From assembly GCF_000828085.3 (NCBI RefSeq), contig NZ_JXCA02000030.1, positions 347,631 to 411,630 of the forward strand: a stretch of DNA of 64,000 nucleotides, given 5' to 3'. The stretch is from Scytonema tolypothrichoides VB-61278 (GTDB lineage Bacteria; Cyanobacteriota; Cyanobacteriia; Cyanobacteriales; Nostocaceae). The translations under genes were made by a program, and so were the position numbers. Positions 49,044 through 57,689 of the stretch are shown in pieces (the stretch's first letter is position 1; each line of letters opens with the position of its first letter). The notes beneath the pieces are model-generated. The model ran no database searches, was not told the DNA's origin, and saw only the letters and a program-made list of their open reading frames with translations.

Positions 49044-49563
49044 TTTATGCTCCTGTTCGTAGTTTCTTTACAAATCTAAATTGTCTATCTATTTTCAATT
49101 CATCAAACTTCAGTCAATTTTTGACTAGTTGGTTGGATGCTAATGGAAATTGTCAAGTTGTTTTTCCAGTCTAATTTGATGATTAGTAGATCGGTACAAA
49201 TAAAGTTAACCCTTCGGCTTCGCTCAGGGTTAAAGCTGAGCGGAGTCGAAGCTTTAACTCGTTAAGGCAGTCATTAGGAGGCAGTGCGGTGGTGAGGCAG
49301 TCCGGTCTTGGGGGTTTCCCCCATGAGGAACTGCCGAAAGGGTCTCCCGGCATAAAGCATCTGCCGTTCATTAGTTACGGGTTTGAGACGTTTTGACATT
49401 TCTTAAGATAGTTCTGTTTATTTCTATCTATCTACTTTTCTATTTTCTTGTTGAACCTGATTCTTCAAAAAATGTGTTCTACCTTACTCTTGCTCGTGAT
49501 CATATCAAGGTTCCAAAACCTAATACAATATTATTGCGGAAACGTAATAAAAAACGTTTATAG
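49035..49563 (+). pseudogene. Decayed further copy of the PEP-CTERM family
   Basis: Plus-strand DNA at 49035-49165 translates to FYAPVRSFFTNLNCLSIFNS then SNFSQFLTS, matching the array core. After a break filled by palindromic repeats, 49477-49563 reads FYLTLARDHIKVPKPNTILL followed by RKRNKKRL*, a mutated sorting signal. No start or signal peptide remains. Its 5' edge overlaps the first codons of the inverted paralogue at 49043. Confidence 0.7.
49190..49375. repeat. Palindromic repeats inside the decayed PEP-CTERM copy
   Basis: Imperfect inverted arms ACCCTTCGGCTTCGCTCAGG and CTGAGCGGAGTCGAAGC (49207-49252) are followed by a GC-rich stretch (GGGGGTTTCCCCC). They interrupt the pseudogene. 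Confidence 0.75.
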
Positions 49564-49776
49564 ACAAGTCTATCTAATGGTAAGATGCTCAGTGATAGTG
49601 TCCAAAAACTCTAATTAGCTACTTCTGTTTTCAAAGTAAAAAAATATACTGTTAATAGTCTAATTTAGACTCGTTAACTTCTGGATAGTGGAATAAAAGT
49701 GAGGAAATCCTTCATGTGTGACTGTCCTCCCCAACCTACCTCCTTGTACAAATTCTTTATCACAAACGCATCTATT

Positions 49777-52464
49777 ATGAAAAAGATATCGCTCGTTTTG
49801 TTAACCTTACCCCTATGCACTATAGGGAGTTTTACTTCTATAGGTACACTTTTAGCCCAAGAAGTGACTTCTGATGGAACTGTATCCACCACAGTTATCG
49901 TCACTCCTGACGGCAAAAATTTCACCATCAATGACGGAACAACAAGAGGGACAAACCTTTTTCACAGCTTCAAAGAATTTTCTATTCCTAAAGGTGGTTC
50001 GGCTAACTTTAATAATGCAGACAATATACAAAACATCATCAGCCGAGTCACGGGTACTAATGCTTCTAATATTGATGGTGCGATTAGAGCACTAGGCAAG
50101 GCGAACTTATTTTTACTCAACCCCAATGGAATTATTTTTGGACCAAATGCCTCTTTGCAAATTGGTGGTTCATTTTTGGGGACTACGGCGAACAGTTTTG
50201 TATTTGGCAATGGGCTTGAGTTTAGTGCTACTGACCCGCAACCACCGTTGTTAACAATCAATGTTCCGATAGGTTTACGATTTAGAGATAATCCTGGAAA
50301 TATTGTTAATCAATCTCAAGCAAGTCTTGATGGCGCGACTAATGCGATTGGTTCTCCTGCTGGGTTACAAGTTTTAAGTGGTAAAACTTTAGCTTTAGTG
50401 GGCGGTAATGTTTTCTTAGAGGGTGGGAATTTAACTGCAATTGACGGAAGAATTGAGTTAGGTAGCGTTGACGGCAATAGTGTTGTTAGTTTGAATGAGA
50501 TTGATGCAGGCTATCGTCTGGGATATGAAAATGTTCAGAAATTTAGAGATATTCAACTGTCTAACGGTGCAAATGTAGATACCAGTAATGGTGGTGTGAG
50601 CCAAGTGTGGGGTAAAAATATCACCCTCACAGATAATTCATTGATTTTTTCTTTTGCTCAGAATTCACAAGCAGGTGGAAATTTAATCGTCAATGCTGCT
50701 GAGTCTGTGAAATTGAGTGGAGGTTCCAATATTATAACTGTTGCTGATGGTGAAGGGAAGGCTGGAGATGTATTCGTGAAAGCCTCTGGTTCTGTGGAGT
50801 TAGAAGGAACTGCACCGAATTTTTCACCTACTTTGATTGGCTCTCAAGTCTTCTCTTCCTGTGTGTCTTCGCCATGTGGTAATGGTGGGGATGTGACGAT
50901 TGAAACAGGGAAACTACTCGTTCAAAATGGAGCCAATGTAAATGCTTCGACTTTCGGTCTTGGAAACGCAGGGAACATATTAATAAAAGCATCCGATTCC
51001 GTAGACGTGACAGGTAGGAATCCCAATGGTAACCCAAGTGGTATTTTTGCTCAAGTTGATGAAGATCAACAACCAATAGACAATCCAGGCAATGCAGGAA
51101 CTCTGACTATTGAAACTCAACGATTAACTGTTGAAGGTGGAGCGCAGATATCTACTGCTGGTCGTAAAACTGGCAATGGTGGAAATTTGAACATCAATGC
51201 AACAGATTCAATTCTCTTAAGTGGAACTTCACAATCTGCTACAGCTGATCTTTTGGACAGGAATCGCAGTGGTCTTTTTGTGTCTGCGGAAGAGGGCGCT
51301 ACAGGGAATGTGGGTAGCTTAAATTTGACGACTGGAGTGCTAACTGTTGAGAAAGGAGCGAGAATTTCAGCAGATAATCTTGGTTCAGGTTTACCAGGTA
51401 GTTCGACTTTAGATGTTAGGCAATTGATAATTCAAGATGGCGGGCAAGTCAGATCAGGTTCTTTCGCTGCTGGTGATGGCGGAACTTTGACTGTCACTGC
51501 TAAAGAGTCTGTGGATGTCGTCGGTACTAAAACCTTTCCAGATGGTATAACTAAGCCCAGCACTTTGTTCTCTCAAGCTTCAGATGCTGGTAAAGCAGGG
51601 AATTTGGTTATCAATAGCCCAAATTTAAATGTCCGCGATGGTGCAGAAGTAACAGTGAGTGCAACCAGTACTGGTGCAGCAGGTGACTTAACTGCAAATG
51701 TAAACACCATTCGTCTGAACGGAGGAAAACTCACTGCAGAAACCAACGCGGGAGACGGAGGTAACATCAACCTCCAAAACTTAGGTCTGTTGCGAATGGA
51801 AAATGACAGTCTGATTTCTGCTAAAGCTTCCAATGGTGCCAATGGTGGTAACATCACTATTAACACTCCCGACGCTCCCAAGGGTTTTGTAGTTGCCTTT
51901 CCTGGAAACAATGACATTGTTGCCAATGCTGATCGAGGCAGAGGTGGCAAAATCGAGATTAATGCTACGAGAATTTACGGACTAGAAGAACGCGCTTTAA
52001 ATCCTACAACTAACGACATTAATGCTAGCTCTGAATTTGGCTCTCAAGGTACCGTAACTATTAATACACCAGATATTGACCCCAGTCGCGGATTGTTTGA
52101 ATTGTTTGAGTATGTCATCGACCCAGCACAGCTGATTGCCCAAAATCCGTGTATAAAAGGTTTTGGTGATAGCTTCACGATCACTGGGCGTGGCGGGTTC
52201 CCAACTGATCCGAAGAACATCCTCAGTAGTGACAATGTGCGCGTTGATTTGGTCAAGCCTGCTGTCAATCCGAAGAATTCCAGTAGTGAAACTCAGAATC
52301 AGTCTTCCACCAGTGCGACAGTCAAACCGAAAGTCAAAGAGATAATACCTGCCCGAGGATGGATTTTCAATGAGAAAGGTGAGGTGCTTTTGGTAGGTTA
52401 CGATCCTACCAAAACTGGTATACAACGTCCCCAGCCCACACCTCCTAGTTGCCCTGCCTTTTGA
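49777..52464 (+). CDS. Two-partner-secretion, filamentous-hemagglutinin-like exoprotein
   Basis: From ATG 49777 the protein is 895 aa: signal peptide MKKISLVLLTLPLCTIGSF, then a TPS domain (about residues 28-260) with NLFHSFKEFSIPKGGSANFN, IQNIISRVTGTNASNIDGAI and LFLLNPNGIIFGPNASLQIG. Next come beta-helical repeats rich in GNAGNILIKASDSVDVTG-type units. A C-terminal region (CIKGFGDSFTITGRGGFPTD, then a PARGWIFNEKGEVLLVGYDP segment) is common in cyanobacterial members. An in-frame ATG at 49699 would place 26 non-signal residues before it. TPS proteins need an outer-membrane TpsB partner, and none is adjacent. Probably an adhesin or surface protein. Confidence 0.9.
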   Translation: MKKISLVLLTLPLCTIGSFTSIGTLLAQEVTSDGTVSTTVIVTPDGKNFTINDGTTRGTNLFHSFKEFSIPKGGSANFNNADNIQNIISRVTGTNASNIDGAIRALGKANLFLLNPNGIIFGPNASLQIGGSFLGTTANSFVFGNGLEFSATDPQPPLLTINVPIGLRFRDNPGNIVNQSQASLDGATNAIGSPAGLQVLSGKTLALVGGNVFLEGGNLTAIDGRIELGSVDGNSVVSLNEIDAGYRLGYENVQKFRDIQLSNGANVDTSNGGVSQVWGKNITLTDNSLIFSFAQNSQAGGNLIVNAAESVKLSGGSNIITVADGEGKAGDVFVKASGSVELEGTAPNFSPTLIGSQVFSSCVSSPCGNGGDVTIETGKLLVQNGANVNASTFGLGNAGNILIKASDSVDVTGRNPNGNPSGIFAQVDEDQQPIDNPGNAGTLTIETQRLTVEGGAQISTAGRKTGNGGNLNINATDSILLSGTSQSATADLLDRNRSGLFVSAEEGATGNVGSLNLTTGVLTVEKGARISADNLGSGLPGSSTLDVRQLIIQDGGQVRSGSFAAGDGGTLTVTAKESVDVVGTKTFPDGITKPSTLFSQASDAGKAGNLVINSPNLNVRDGAEVTVSATSTGAAGDLTANVNTIRLNGGKLTAETNAGDGGNINLQNLGLLRMENDSLISAKASNGANGGNITINTPDAPKGFVVAFPGNNDIVANADRGRGGKIEINATRIYGLEERALNPTTNDINASSEFGSQGTVTINTPDIDPSRGLFELFEYVIDPAQLIAQNPCIKGFGDSFTITGRGGFPTDPKNILSSDNVRVDLVKPAVNPKNSSSETQNQSSTSATVKPKVKEIIPARGWIFNEKGEVLLVGYDPTKTGIQRPQPTPPSCPAF

Positions 52465-52739
52465 ATCAGTGAACAGTTATCAGTTATCAGTTATCAGTCA
52501 ATACGGTTGCTGTTAAGGATTGTTGGTAACCATTCCACATGTGTAGAGACGTTGCATGCAACGTCTCTACATTTGATCCGAAAGTTCTACATTGCAATCG
52601 GTGATAAGGATTTTGGTATTATCACCAACCGTATTGAGTTATCAGTGATCTGAAATCTTGATAACTTTTTACTGTTCACTGTTCACTGTTCACTGTTTTA
52701 ATGAATGGTGGCAGTGTTGAGATTTATTAAGTTGGCATT
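52465..52739. repeat. Heptamer repeats and a perfect palindrome
   Basis: AGTTATC heptamers (52474-52498), a 30-bp perfect palindrome (52542-52571, centre TTGCATGCAA) and TTCACTG heptamers (52672-52697) fill the gap. The palindrome recurs at 53450-53479. Confidence 0.9.
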
Positions 52740-53234
52740 ATGAAGTATCAGCAAGTACTCGTTGGGTTGGTTCTGGCGATCGTTCTTTTCTTGTTTCCCC
52801 TGTCAGCAGAGGGAGTCGGTTCTTCGAGTATTCGGCGTTCCACAGACGATGCATTCAACGGTAAGGATTTTTCTGGTCAAAGCTTGATTGGATCTGAGTA
52901 TATTAATGTCAAGCTTAAGAACGTTAACTTTAGCAATGCTGATTTGCGCGGTGGCGTTTTCAATGGTTCGATATTAGAGGGAGTCAATCTGCATGGTGTA
53001 GATTTTACTGAAGGTATAGCCTACTTGGTCGCTTTTGAGGGTGGTGATTTGAGCGATGCAATCTTTACAAACGCAATGATGTTGCGTTCTACCTTTGATG
53101 ATGTAGACATTACTGGTGCTGATTTCACCGATGCAGTTTTAGATCGTCTGGAAGTGAAAAAACTTTGTGCGAAAGCAAGTGGAGTGAATTCTAAAACTGG
53201 TGTTTCTACGCGTGAGTCTTTGCAATGCCGATAA
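52740..53234 (+). CDS. Pentapeptide-repeat protein with signal peptide
   Basis: The 164-aa protein has an N-terminal signal peptide ([20 protein letters not shown]). Pentapeptide repeats A(D/N)LXX run from about residue 40 to 140 ([65 protein letters not shown]), forming a right-handed quadrilateral beta-helix. Two C-terminal cysteines (KKLCAK, SLQCR) could form a disulfide. It resembles thylakoid-lumen pentapeptide proteins of cyanobacteria and chloroplasts, whose function is unclear. The ATG at 52740 is the only good start. Confidence 0.88.
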   Translation: MKYQQVLVGLVLAIVLFLFPLSAEGVGSSSIRRSTDDAFNGKDFSGQSLIGSEYINVKLKNVNFSNADLRGGVFNGSILEGVNLHGVDFTEGIAYLVAFEGGDLSDAIFTNAMMLRSTFDDVDITGADFTDAVLDRLEVKKLCAKASGVNSKTGVSTRESLQCR

Positions 53235-53288
53235 AGTGACTGGATATTAGCTTAGCCGTCACGAGGTTTTTGTAAGTAGAAATTTTTG

Positions 53289-53318
53289 GCGATCGCCCCT
53301 AAAAAAGCGATCGCTTTT
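53289..53318 (+). terminator. Hairpin of two HIP1 octamers after the pentapeptide gene
   Basis: GCGATCGC at 53289-53296 and 53307-53314 can pair across a 10-nt loop and are followed by TTTT. Position, 55 bp after the stop, fits a terminator, though each HIP1 is palindromic by itself. Confidence 0.45.
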
Positions 53319-54147
53319 GAAAGAATCTAAATAATTGTAGGGTGTGTTAGACGGAACGTATAACGCACCAAGACCCTGGGATGGTGCATGATTCTTAAGG
53401 CATAACACAATGTCGTTCAGTTAAGGATTGTTTTTAAAAATTTCACACGTGTAGAGACGTTGCATGCAACGTCTCTACATTTTAATGACTAATGACCAAT
53501 AACCAATGACCAATGACTAATGTTTTTTAAAACATATCAGGAATTTTATTTTTTGTAGTAGCGCGTCTCGTCTAAGTATAGCCATAGCCATCTTCATTAG
53601 GACGCTGCTTGTTTGAGAACGACTTGGATTGCATCACGTAAATGATCCAAGTGAAGTAATAAATCTCCTTATAGTCTACGTCCTAACCTGACTGGCTATG
53701 GCCATAGATAGGTGGAAATAAACATAACTATGTTAAGAAATGTAAAAACGCCTCAAACTCTTACTAATGACTAATGACCAATGACTAATGACTGCCTTCA
53801 CTAGTCAACTTTATTTGTACCGATCTACTTATTTTGTTGGGTAGAAGTTAATTGGCGCACTTTGTCTGTTTTCCTTCTCCCCTGCAGCCTCAACCCAACA
53901 TTTTGATGTGGACGCGCTATATAAATTCAAAATTCAAAATTAAGAATTCTTTTTTTTTGATAGCGCAGCGTGCCCTTCGGGCATACTTTGAATTGCTTAA
54001 GGGGTGGGGTGAAGCGATCACTCTATTTATCTCCCCCTCTCCTTCCTAAGGAGAGGGGTGCCCGTCAGGGCGGGGTGAGGTAATACGTAGGAACACAACG
54101 CGCGTATTAGTCCTTTGTAGTGACCAATGACTAATGACTAATGACTA
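53319..54147. repeat. Long noncoding repeat region between the pentapeptide gene and devC
   Basis: No gene in about 830 bp. It contains the 30-bp palindrome (53450-53479), TAATGAC/CAATGAC heptamers (53486-53521, 53764-53792, 54120-54146), a MITE-like IS630 relic (53577-53706), a GCCCTTCGGGCATACTTTGAATT unit (53972-53994) and a GGAGAGGGGTGCCCG...GGGGTGAGG unit (54050-54079). Confidence 0.85.
53577..53706. mobile_element. MITE-like internal-deletion relic of an IS630 element
   Basis: Terminal inverted repeats TATAGCCATAGCCA and TGGCTATGGCCATA differ at one position over 14 bp, 130 bp apart. On the minus strand the interior reads HLDHLRDAIQVVLKQAAS*, the usual C-terminal end of an IS630 transposase, so the element seems to be an ends-only derivative. 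Confidence 0.65.
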
Positions 54148-55323
54148 TTAAAACATATCAGCCGGATCAGCCGCTTGGAGTTTGCGGGTGGCTATCGCCC
54201 CCGAAATAACACACATAATAACAGTCAATATCAGCACCACTAAAGCTCGTGTGAATGTCATGTATATCGGCAAATTTGTCGCTGTTCTTGTTAAAGAATA
54301 AAGTCCCAAAGGTACTATTGTTCCTGGAATGAAGCCCAGAAATGCCAGGATAAGAGCTTCTTCAAAAATGATTCCTAAAAAGTATAAATTGTGATACCCC
54401 ATTGCTTTTAAGGTTGCGTATTCCTTCAGGTGTGCATTGACATCGGTGGAAAGAACTTGATAAACAATAATAATGCCAACAAGAAACCCCATTGATACAC
54501 CCAAACCAAAGATAAAACCAATAGGGCTTTGTGTTTGCCAGTAGTTTTCCTCAAACTGAATAAATTCTTGATGAGTGAGGACTTTGACATCATTGGGTAA
54601 GTAAGCTCTTAATGCTGTTGCAACTTGCTGTGGATCGTAGCCTGGTTCAAGATAAACTAAACCCAGATTAATACTCGCTGCTTGTCGTCCGGGAAACAGC
54701 CGTAAAAAATTCTGATCACTGGTAATCAAATTTCCCTCAGCCCCAAAGGAAGTCCCCAATTTAAATAAGCCATTGATAGTAATGGTATGATTTTCTGCTT
54801 CGGTGGTAACGGTTTTACCTTGTTCAATTTGAGCGATCGCTTGTTGATATTCCCCTCTAGAACCTTTGTCAAATAAGAAAGTATCTGGTAGCTTAATCTT
54901 ATCTAACTGTTGGTTGACTTCTGGTAACCCAAAAGCTGGTTGGTCAGGATTGAACCCAAGCAGTTGAATGGAAGTTTCACGACGAGTTTGGGGATTTTTC
55001 CAGGTGATGAAACTCACATACAATGCTTCTGCCGACTTTACTCCTGATATCGAGGAAGCTTGGTACAGTCGCCGCCGGGAAAATGTAGACAGATTTTGCA
55101 TATTACGACCTTTCGGACTGAGTAAAACAATGTCTGTCTGCAAAACTCGGTTGAGGCGAGTGTTACTGTCATAAAGTGCAGTCTGAAAGCCAAGCTGCAT
55201 GAACATGAGCACATCAGCAAAAGCAATACCAGATAATGCGACAAGCAGACGGCTTTTTTCATGACTCAATTGCAGCCATCCCAGAGGTATTCGCCGGTGT
55301 AACTGTTGTATGAATGCAATCAA
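54148..55323 (-). CDS. devC: DevC-type ABC exporter permease
   Basis: The 391-aa protein is an FtsX-like permease with one N-terminal helix (RLLVALSGIAFADVLMFMQL), a large periplasmic domain (about 50-260) and three C-terminal helices. It begins RRIPLGWLQLSHEKSRLLVA, as DevC proteins do, and ends DPADMF. With DevB and an ATPase (DevA), such exporters move substrates out through TolC; the founding DevBCA exports heterocyst glycolipids, and other paralogues have other roles. The start overlaps the devB stop by 4 bp, so the two are translationally coupled. I found no devA after it, only repeats. Confidence 0.93.
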   Translation of the reverse strand: MIAFIQQLHRRIPLGWLQLSHEKSRLLVALSGIAFADVLMFMQLGFQTALYDSNTRLNRVLQTDIVLLSPKGRNMQNLSTFSRRRLYQASSISGVKSAEALYVSFITWKNPQTRRETSIQLLGFNPDQPAFGLPEVNQQLDKIKLPDTFLFDKGSRGEYQQAIAQIEQGKTVTTEAENHTITINGLFKLGTSFGAEGNLITSDQNFLRLFPGRQAASINLGLVYLEPGYDPQQVATALRAYLPNDVKVLTHQEFIQFEENYWQTQSPIGFIFGLGVSMGFLVGIIIVYQVLSTDVNAHLKEYATLKAMGYHNLYFLGIIFEEALILAFLGFIPGTIVPLGLYSLTRTATNLPIYMTFTRALVVLILTVIMCVISGAIATRKLQAADPADMF

Positions 55324-56627
55324 AGTGAAATCACCACCTTAACTTGTAGATTGGTAAACTGAGCTGCTTTCTGGCTTGATGTCTTATCGAGTCGGATATG
55401 CACTTGGACAATTCGGGCGTCAATATTAGTACTAGGATCGGTATTGATGACACTCTGGCGACGCACCTGTAAACCTATCCGCTCGACTTTTCCTTGCAAT
55501 TCACCAGGTAGAGAATCACTGATAATCCGCACATCTTGCCCCGGACGGATTTTACTGATGTCACTTTGGTAAACTTCTGCAACAGCATACATTTGGCTGG
55601 TTTGTCCAATTTCAACAATGCCATCACTTGATACCACTTCACCAGCACGCGTATGTATATCCAAGACTTGACCATCTTGGGGTGTTCGCACGTAAGCTTG
55701 TTGCAAATCTTTTTGAGCTTGATTCACTTGTGCGATCGCATCATCAACTTCTGCTTTTGCTGCTTCCACATCCACTGGACGCACTTCTACTATTTTCTGG
55801 AGTGTGGCTTTCGCTTCGCTAATTTGTTGACTAAGAGTTGTGTTAATCCGGGTGAGAACAGCTTGAGCTTCACTGATTTGGCTGCTACTGGTACCATCAA
55901 TACGAGTGAGTATTGCTCTGGCTTCTTTGAGTTGCTGTGTTGCAGTGTCTACACTCAGGCGCTTACTATCAAATGAAGACTTAGAAATTGCACCGAGTGA
56001 GTAGAGTTGCTGATTGCGCTGATATTCGGCTTGAGCGTTGTTGAGTTGGGCTTGCAATTTTTCAACAGTTGCTTGTTGCGCCATCTTATCGCCTTGGGAT
56101 TGTGCTTTGAGTCGGGCGATCGCCTCCTCTTGCGCTATCCTGTCACCTTGCCACTGTGCCTTTAATCGCTCAACTGTGGCTTTTTGTGCTTCAATTTCAC
56201 CCCGTTTTGCACCTGCTTGCACTTTAGCAAGGTTTGCCTGTTTCACTTTCACTTGTTGCTGTGCTTTGACAACAGCAGCTTGAAGACGATCTTTGCTGTC
56301 AAGAATAGCAATCACCTGGTTTACCTTAACTTTTTGCCCCTCCTTGACTAACAATTGTCCAACTCGATTCTCTTGACTAGATGTTGGTGCAGAAATTTTA
56401 ATAACCTGTCCCTGTGGCTCTAGCCTTCCCAAAGCAACAACTTTTATGATTTTAGGAATGGTTTGGTGAGACTTTTGGATCTCATTAGACTTGTGTGACT
56501 GTAACTGCCAGAACCTGTATGTTGTCACTCCTGCAACAACAAATGTTATGACAACTGCCAGTATTGTCAGTGGGCGACGGCTATGCTTAGAGAATGAGGA
56601 ACTGCTAGCTGTTGCATCACGCACCAT
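55320..56627 (-). CDS. devB: DevB-type membrane fusion protein
   Basis: The start ATG 56627 (MVRDATASSSSF) is fixed by AGGAGG seven bases upstream; an ATG seven codons earlier (56648) has no such site. The 435-aa HlyD-family protein has one membrane anchor (LTILAVVITFVVAGVTTYRF), a biotinyl-lipoyl-like segment (VKEGQKVKVNQVIAIL), a long coiled-coil hairpin (about 130-310, with two ERLKAQWQGD-like repeats) and a beta-barrel end (VYQSDISKIRPGQDVRII). It should bridge the DevC permease to an outer-membrane channel. A TetR gene diverges from it. Confidence 0.93.
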   Translation of the reverse strand: MVRDATASSSSFSKHSRRPLTILAVVITFVVAGVTTYRFWQLQSHKSNEIQKSHQTIPKIIKVVALGRLEPQGQVIKISAPTSSQENRVGQLLVKEGQKVKVNQVIAILDSKDRLQAAVVKAQQQVKVKQANLAKVQAGAKRGEIEAQKATVERLKAQWQGDRIAQEEAIARLKAQSQGDKMAQQATVEKLQAQLNNAQAEYQRNQQLYSLGAISKSSFDSKRLSVDTATQQLKEARAILTRIDGTSSSQISEAQAVLTRINTTLSQQISEAKATLQKIVEVRPVDVEAAKAEVDDAIAQVNQAQKDLQQAYVRTPQDGQVLDIHTRAGEVVSSDGIVEIGQTSQMYAVAEVYQSDISKIRPGQDVRIISDSLPGELQGKVERIGLQVRRQSVINTDPSTNIDARIVQVHIRLDKTSSQKAAQFTNLQVKVVISL

Positions 56628-56834
56628 AAGGTGCCTCCTGTGGGACAAAATAAACTAAATAGTTTAATTCCTCTTTTTAAACTAAACTGTACAGTACAAC
56701 CTGTCAAGAAAATTTTCGCCCCAGTCCGCGTGTTGCATACACTCCCTATAAGGGAGGATGGTTATATCCCCAGAGGTAACCTTTATTACAGCGTTGCAAA
56801 CACCTATAGCCTGCGAAAAGCAAGAGATGAACAA
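56628..56834. promoter_or_regulatory. devBC / tetR divergent control region with candidate operators
   Basis: Two palindromic sites lie close upstream of devB: TAAACTAAATAGTTTA (56651-56666) and CTGTACAG (56687-56694), the latter within a repeated half-site ACTAAACTGTACAGTACAAC (56681-56700). TetR regulators commonly bind such palindromes in a shared divergent promoter, so repression of devBC and autoregulation are inferred. Confidence 0.6.
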
Positions 56835-57689
56835 ATGAGAAAGACACAAGCTAATAATTTAGATCGTAAGCTGTCAGAAGAAAAAGTAGATGCCATTCTG
56901 GCAGGTGCCATGCAAGAATTTTTGGCACATGGCTATGTTGCGACAACAATGGATCGAGTGACAGCAGCAGCAGGCGTGTCTAAAACAACTGTTTACAGCC
57001 ACTTTCAAGACAAAGAAGGACTGTTTACTGCCTTAATACAGCAACTTATACTGGAAAAATATTATGCATCATTTAATCCACAAAAAGCTCAATTGATGGA
57101 AGGTGAAGCATCCGTCATCCTGCGTCACTTGGCATTCAGTATGCTAAACAACATTATAGGTGACCAGCAGGTGTTAGGATTAATGCGCTTGATAGTTGGT
57201 GAGTCTGGACGCTTCCCAGAGTTAGCACGAGCCTTTGTTCTTAACCTTGAAAAACCATTTTTGGAGGATTTGTGTCAATTCCTCATGTCCCGTCCTGAAC
57301 TCAACTTACCTGATCCAGAAGTTGCTGCGCGAGTTTTGGTCGGAACTTTAGTACATTTCATCTTGATTGAGGAAATACTTCATGGCAATGATATTTTACC
57401 AATGGAGCAAGAGCGCCTGATTAACAACCTGATTAGTTTGTTGACTGCAAATCAGACTCAGAAGCATTTACCAGCAGATCAATACTCAGGGACAAGGCAG
57501 AAATCTTCCAGGCGTAACCGTAAGAATTCGGGTAAGTTTGAGCGAGATTATGAATCTGAACCCAAACGTTTAAGATCCATCAGACTCACAGATACAGCTT
57601 GGGAAAAACTGGCTCAAGTCGCTGCTATACATGAATTGACTCGCAGTGAGATGATTGAGATCATTGCTCGTGATGGTGAACTAGCTTGA
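56835..57689 (+). CDS. TetR/AcrR-family regulator with C-terminal RHH-like extension
   Basis: From ATG 56835 (MRKTQANNLDRKLSEEKVDA) the protein is 284 aa, longer than the usual 190-220. The TetR DNA-binding domain is clear (ATTMDRVTAAAGVSKTTVYS, HFQDKEGLF), followed by a ligand domain to about residue 215. A basic linker (RQKSSRRNRKNSGKFERD) leads to a segment LRSIRLTDTAWEKLAQVAAI then ELTRSEMIEIIARDGEL, which fits a CopG-like ribbon-helix-helix. An upstream open frame to 56631 is not TetR-like and overlaps the control region. It probably represses devBC. Confidence 0.85.
   Translation: MRKTQANNLDRKLSEEKVDAILAGAMQEFLAHGYVATTMDRVTAAAGVSKTTVYSHFQDKEGLFTALIQQLILEKYYASFNPQKAQLMEGEASVILRHLAFSMLNNIIGDQQVLGLMRLIVGESGRFPELARAFVLNLEKPFLEDLCQFLMSRPELNLPDPEVAARVLVGTLVHFILIEEILHGNDILPMEQERLINNLISLLTANQTQKHLPADQYSGTRQKSSRRNRKNSGKFERDYESEPKRLRSIRLTDTAWEKLAQVAAIHELTRSEMIEIIARDGELA

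Noticed and set aside
53852-54049. 65-aa plus-strand frame
   Set aside because: It spans repeat units (GCCCTTCGGGC and AT-rich heptamers) and has no family features.
56631-56834. Upstream extension of the TetR gene
   Set aside because: The added 68 residues are not TetR-like, overlap the devB 5' end and cross the candidate operators.
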